Source: Actinoplanes auranticolor
GTDB taxonomy: Bacteria; Actinomycetota; Actinomycetes; Mycobacteriales; Micromonosporaceae
Length of the DNA: 51,089 bases
Reading direction: 5' to 3'
Assembly: GCF_018332655.1 (NCBI RefSeq)
Contig: NZ_BOQL01000064.1
Location: 1-51,089 of the forward strand
How positions within the stretch are numbered: the stretch's first letter is position 1; each line of letters opens with the position of its first letter. The notes beneath the pieces are model-generated. The model saw only the letters and a program-made list of their open reading frames with translations, did not search any database and was not told the origin of the DNA. Positions 50,549-51,089 of the stretch are shown piece by piece. A program made the position numbers and the translations under genes.

Positions 50549-51089
50549 TCAGTCCTTCGACCGCGAACCACCCTTACGCGGCGGCCGGGTCACCTTGATC
50601 GGCGGCTCCTGGGTCGCCGGATCCGGAGCAGGCAGCCCGGAAGCGGTGACATTCTTCCGCCGGCGCCGGGCGGCCGAGTCACCCCCGAGCAGCTCCGCCA
50701 CCTCCGCCTTGTACGCCGCCAGCCGCGAGAGGGAGCCTTCGGGCTTGCGTTTGCCCTTGTCGGCTTTGCCTTCTTCGGCCTTGTCAGCCGCCTTCTCGGC
50801 CCCCGCTTTGCCAGCCTCGGCCTGCTCAGCGCCCGCCTTCTCGGCTGTGCCCAGCGCAACCTTGGCCAGATCGGCCTTCGCCGGGTTCGCCTTGGCCGGG
50901 TCGGCCTTCGCCTGGTCGGCCTTCGCCGGGTCGACCTTCGCCGGGTCGACCTTGCTGGTCGCCTCCGCGGTGGCAGCCGGACGGGCGTCAGCCGGACCCG
51001 CGCTGATCGGGTTGGCGACAGCCGGGCGGGCGTCAGCTGAGCTGACCGGGCGAGCGCCAGCCGGGAGCACGTCAGCCGAACCTGCGCTG
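50549..51089 (-). CDS. Lys/Ala/Pro-rich repeat protein, cut by the right edge
   Basis: At least 179 codons; the frame continues past the window end. The visible N-terminal part is rich in ADARPA-type units (ADVLPAGARPVSSADARPAV). Then come about seven 5-residue units of the kind AKVDP/AKADP, and next EKAGAEQAEAGKAGAEKAAD. A short globular-looking stretch SLSRLAAYKAEVAELLGGDS and a basic tail follow. The AKxDP units look like the basic tails of histone-like or nucleoid proteins, so DNA or RNA binding is possible. No enzyme motif. It ends 77 bases from the bidirectional terminator. Confidence 0.65.
   Translation of the reverse strand, partial: SAGSADVLPAGARPVSSADARPAVANPISAGPADARPAATAEATSKVDPAKVDPAKADQAKADPAKANPAKADLAKVALGTAEKAGAEQAEAGKAGAEKAADKAEEGKADKGKRKPEGSLSRLAAYKAEVAELLGGDSAARRRRKNVTASGLPAPDPATQEPPIKVTRPPRKGGSRSKD

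Overview
The window is high-GC actinobacterial DNA. Gene density, frequent GTG starts, 4-bp ATGA/GTGA gene overlaps, a mycothiol-type DsbA-like reductase, an ECF42-type sigma factor with a YCII partner, and an AfsR/BTAD-type regulator all fit an actinomycete. The tRNA-His plus oligoribonuclease (orn) block at the right end and the general gene style suggest the Micromonosporaceae (Actinoplanes-like). That family assignment is inference; no marker for species was seen.

Region 1 (about 1-16 kb) is accessory DNA. It has short isolated genes, long gene-poor stretches, several immunity-like or stress-like small proteins (an Imm32-like protein, a SUKH-like protein, a CdiI-like protein and a nucleotidyltransferase), a secreted lectin-like propeller, and wreckage of mobile DNA. 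The wreckage comprises an IS21-type IstA tail, an IS3 left end with a frameshifted orfA, one intact IS5/IS427-type element, a frameshifted DDE transposase fragment, and an excisionase-like fragment with an internal deletion. A 332-336 bp segment occurs twice (7115-7450 and 13832-14163). Two tRNA-Lys 3' halves, each followed by a two-tier hairpin, sit at 8719 and 15744. Together these read as scars of integrative elements that used a tRNA-Lys gene. A hybrid histidine kinase with 22-residue repeats, a GH43-like propeller, and a divergent CPBP protease/TetR pair with overlapping palindromic operators lie among them.

Region 2 (15.9-18.3 kb) holds the most unusual locus. A perfect 21-bp-paired tRNA-like cloverleaf, lacking the canonical D- and T-loop bases, ends one nucleotide before the ATG of a 754-residue protein of unknown function. 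No Shine-Dalgarno sequence is visible. A tRNA-type 3' cleavage would leave an essentially leaderless mRNA.

Region 3 (18.3-51 kb) looks like stable chromosome. In order it contains an ECF sigma factor and convergent YCII protein; a heterodimeric ABC exporter with one catalytically stripped ATPase; a hydrolase and DsbA-like reductase pair; an anchored propeller protein and a multi-spanning membrane protein; a MoxR ATPase / unknown / HExxH-VWA operon; a hydrolase remnant, an ATP-grasp enzyme and an aldo-keto reductase; a MacA/MacB-like efflux operon; and a six-gene polyamine uptake and catabolism operon (aldehyde dehydrogenase, PotA, PotD, PotB, PotC, FAD amine oxidase). It ends with an alpha/beta hydrolase divergent from a large BTAD/AAA regulator, an MHYT sensor, tRNA-His, orn, and a Lys/Ala repeat protein cut by the right edge.
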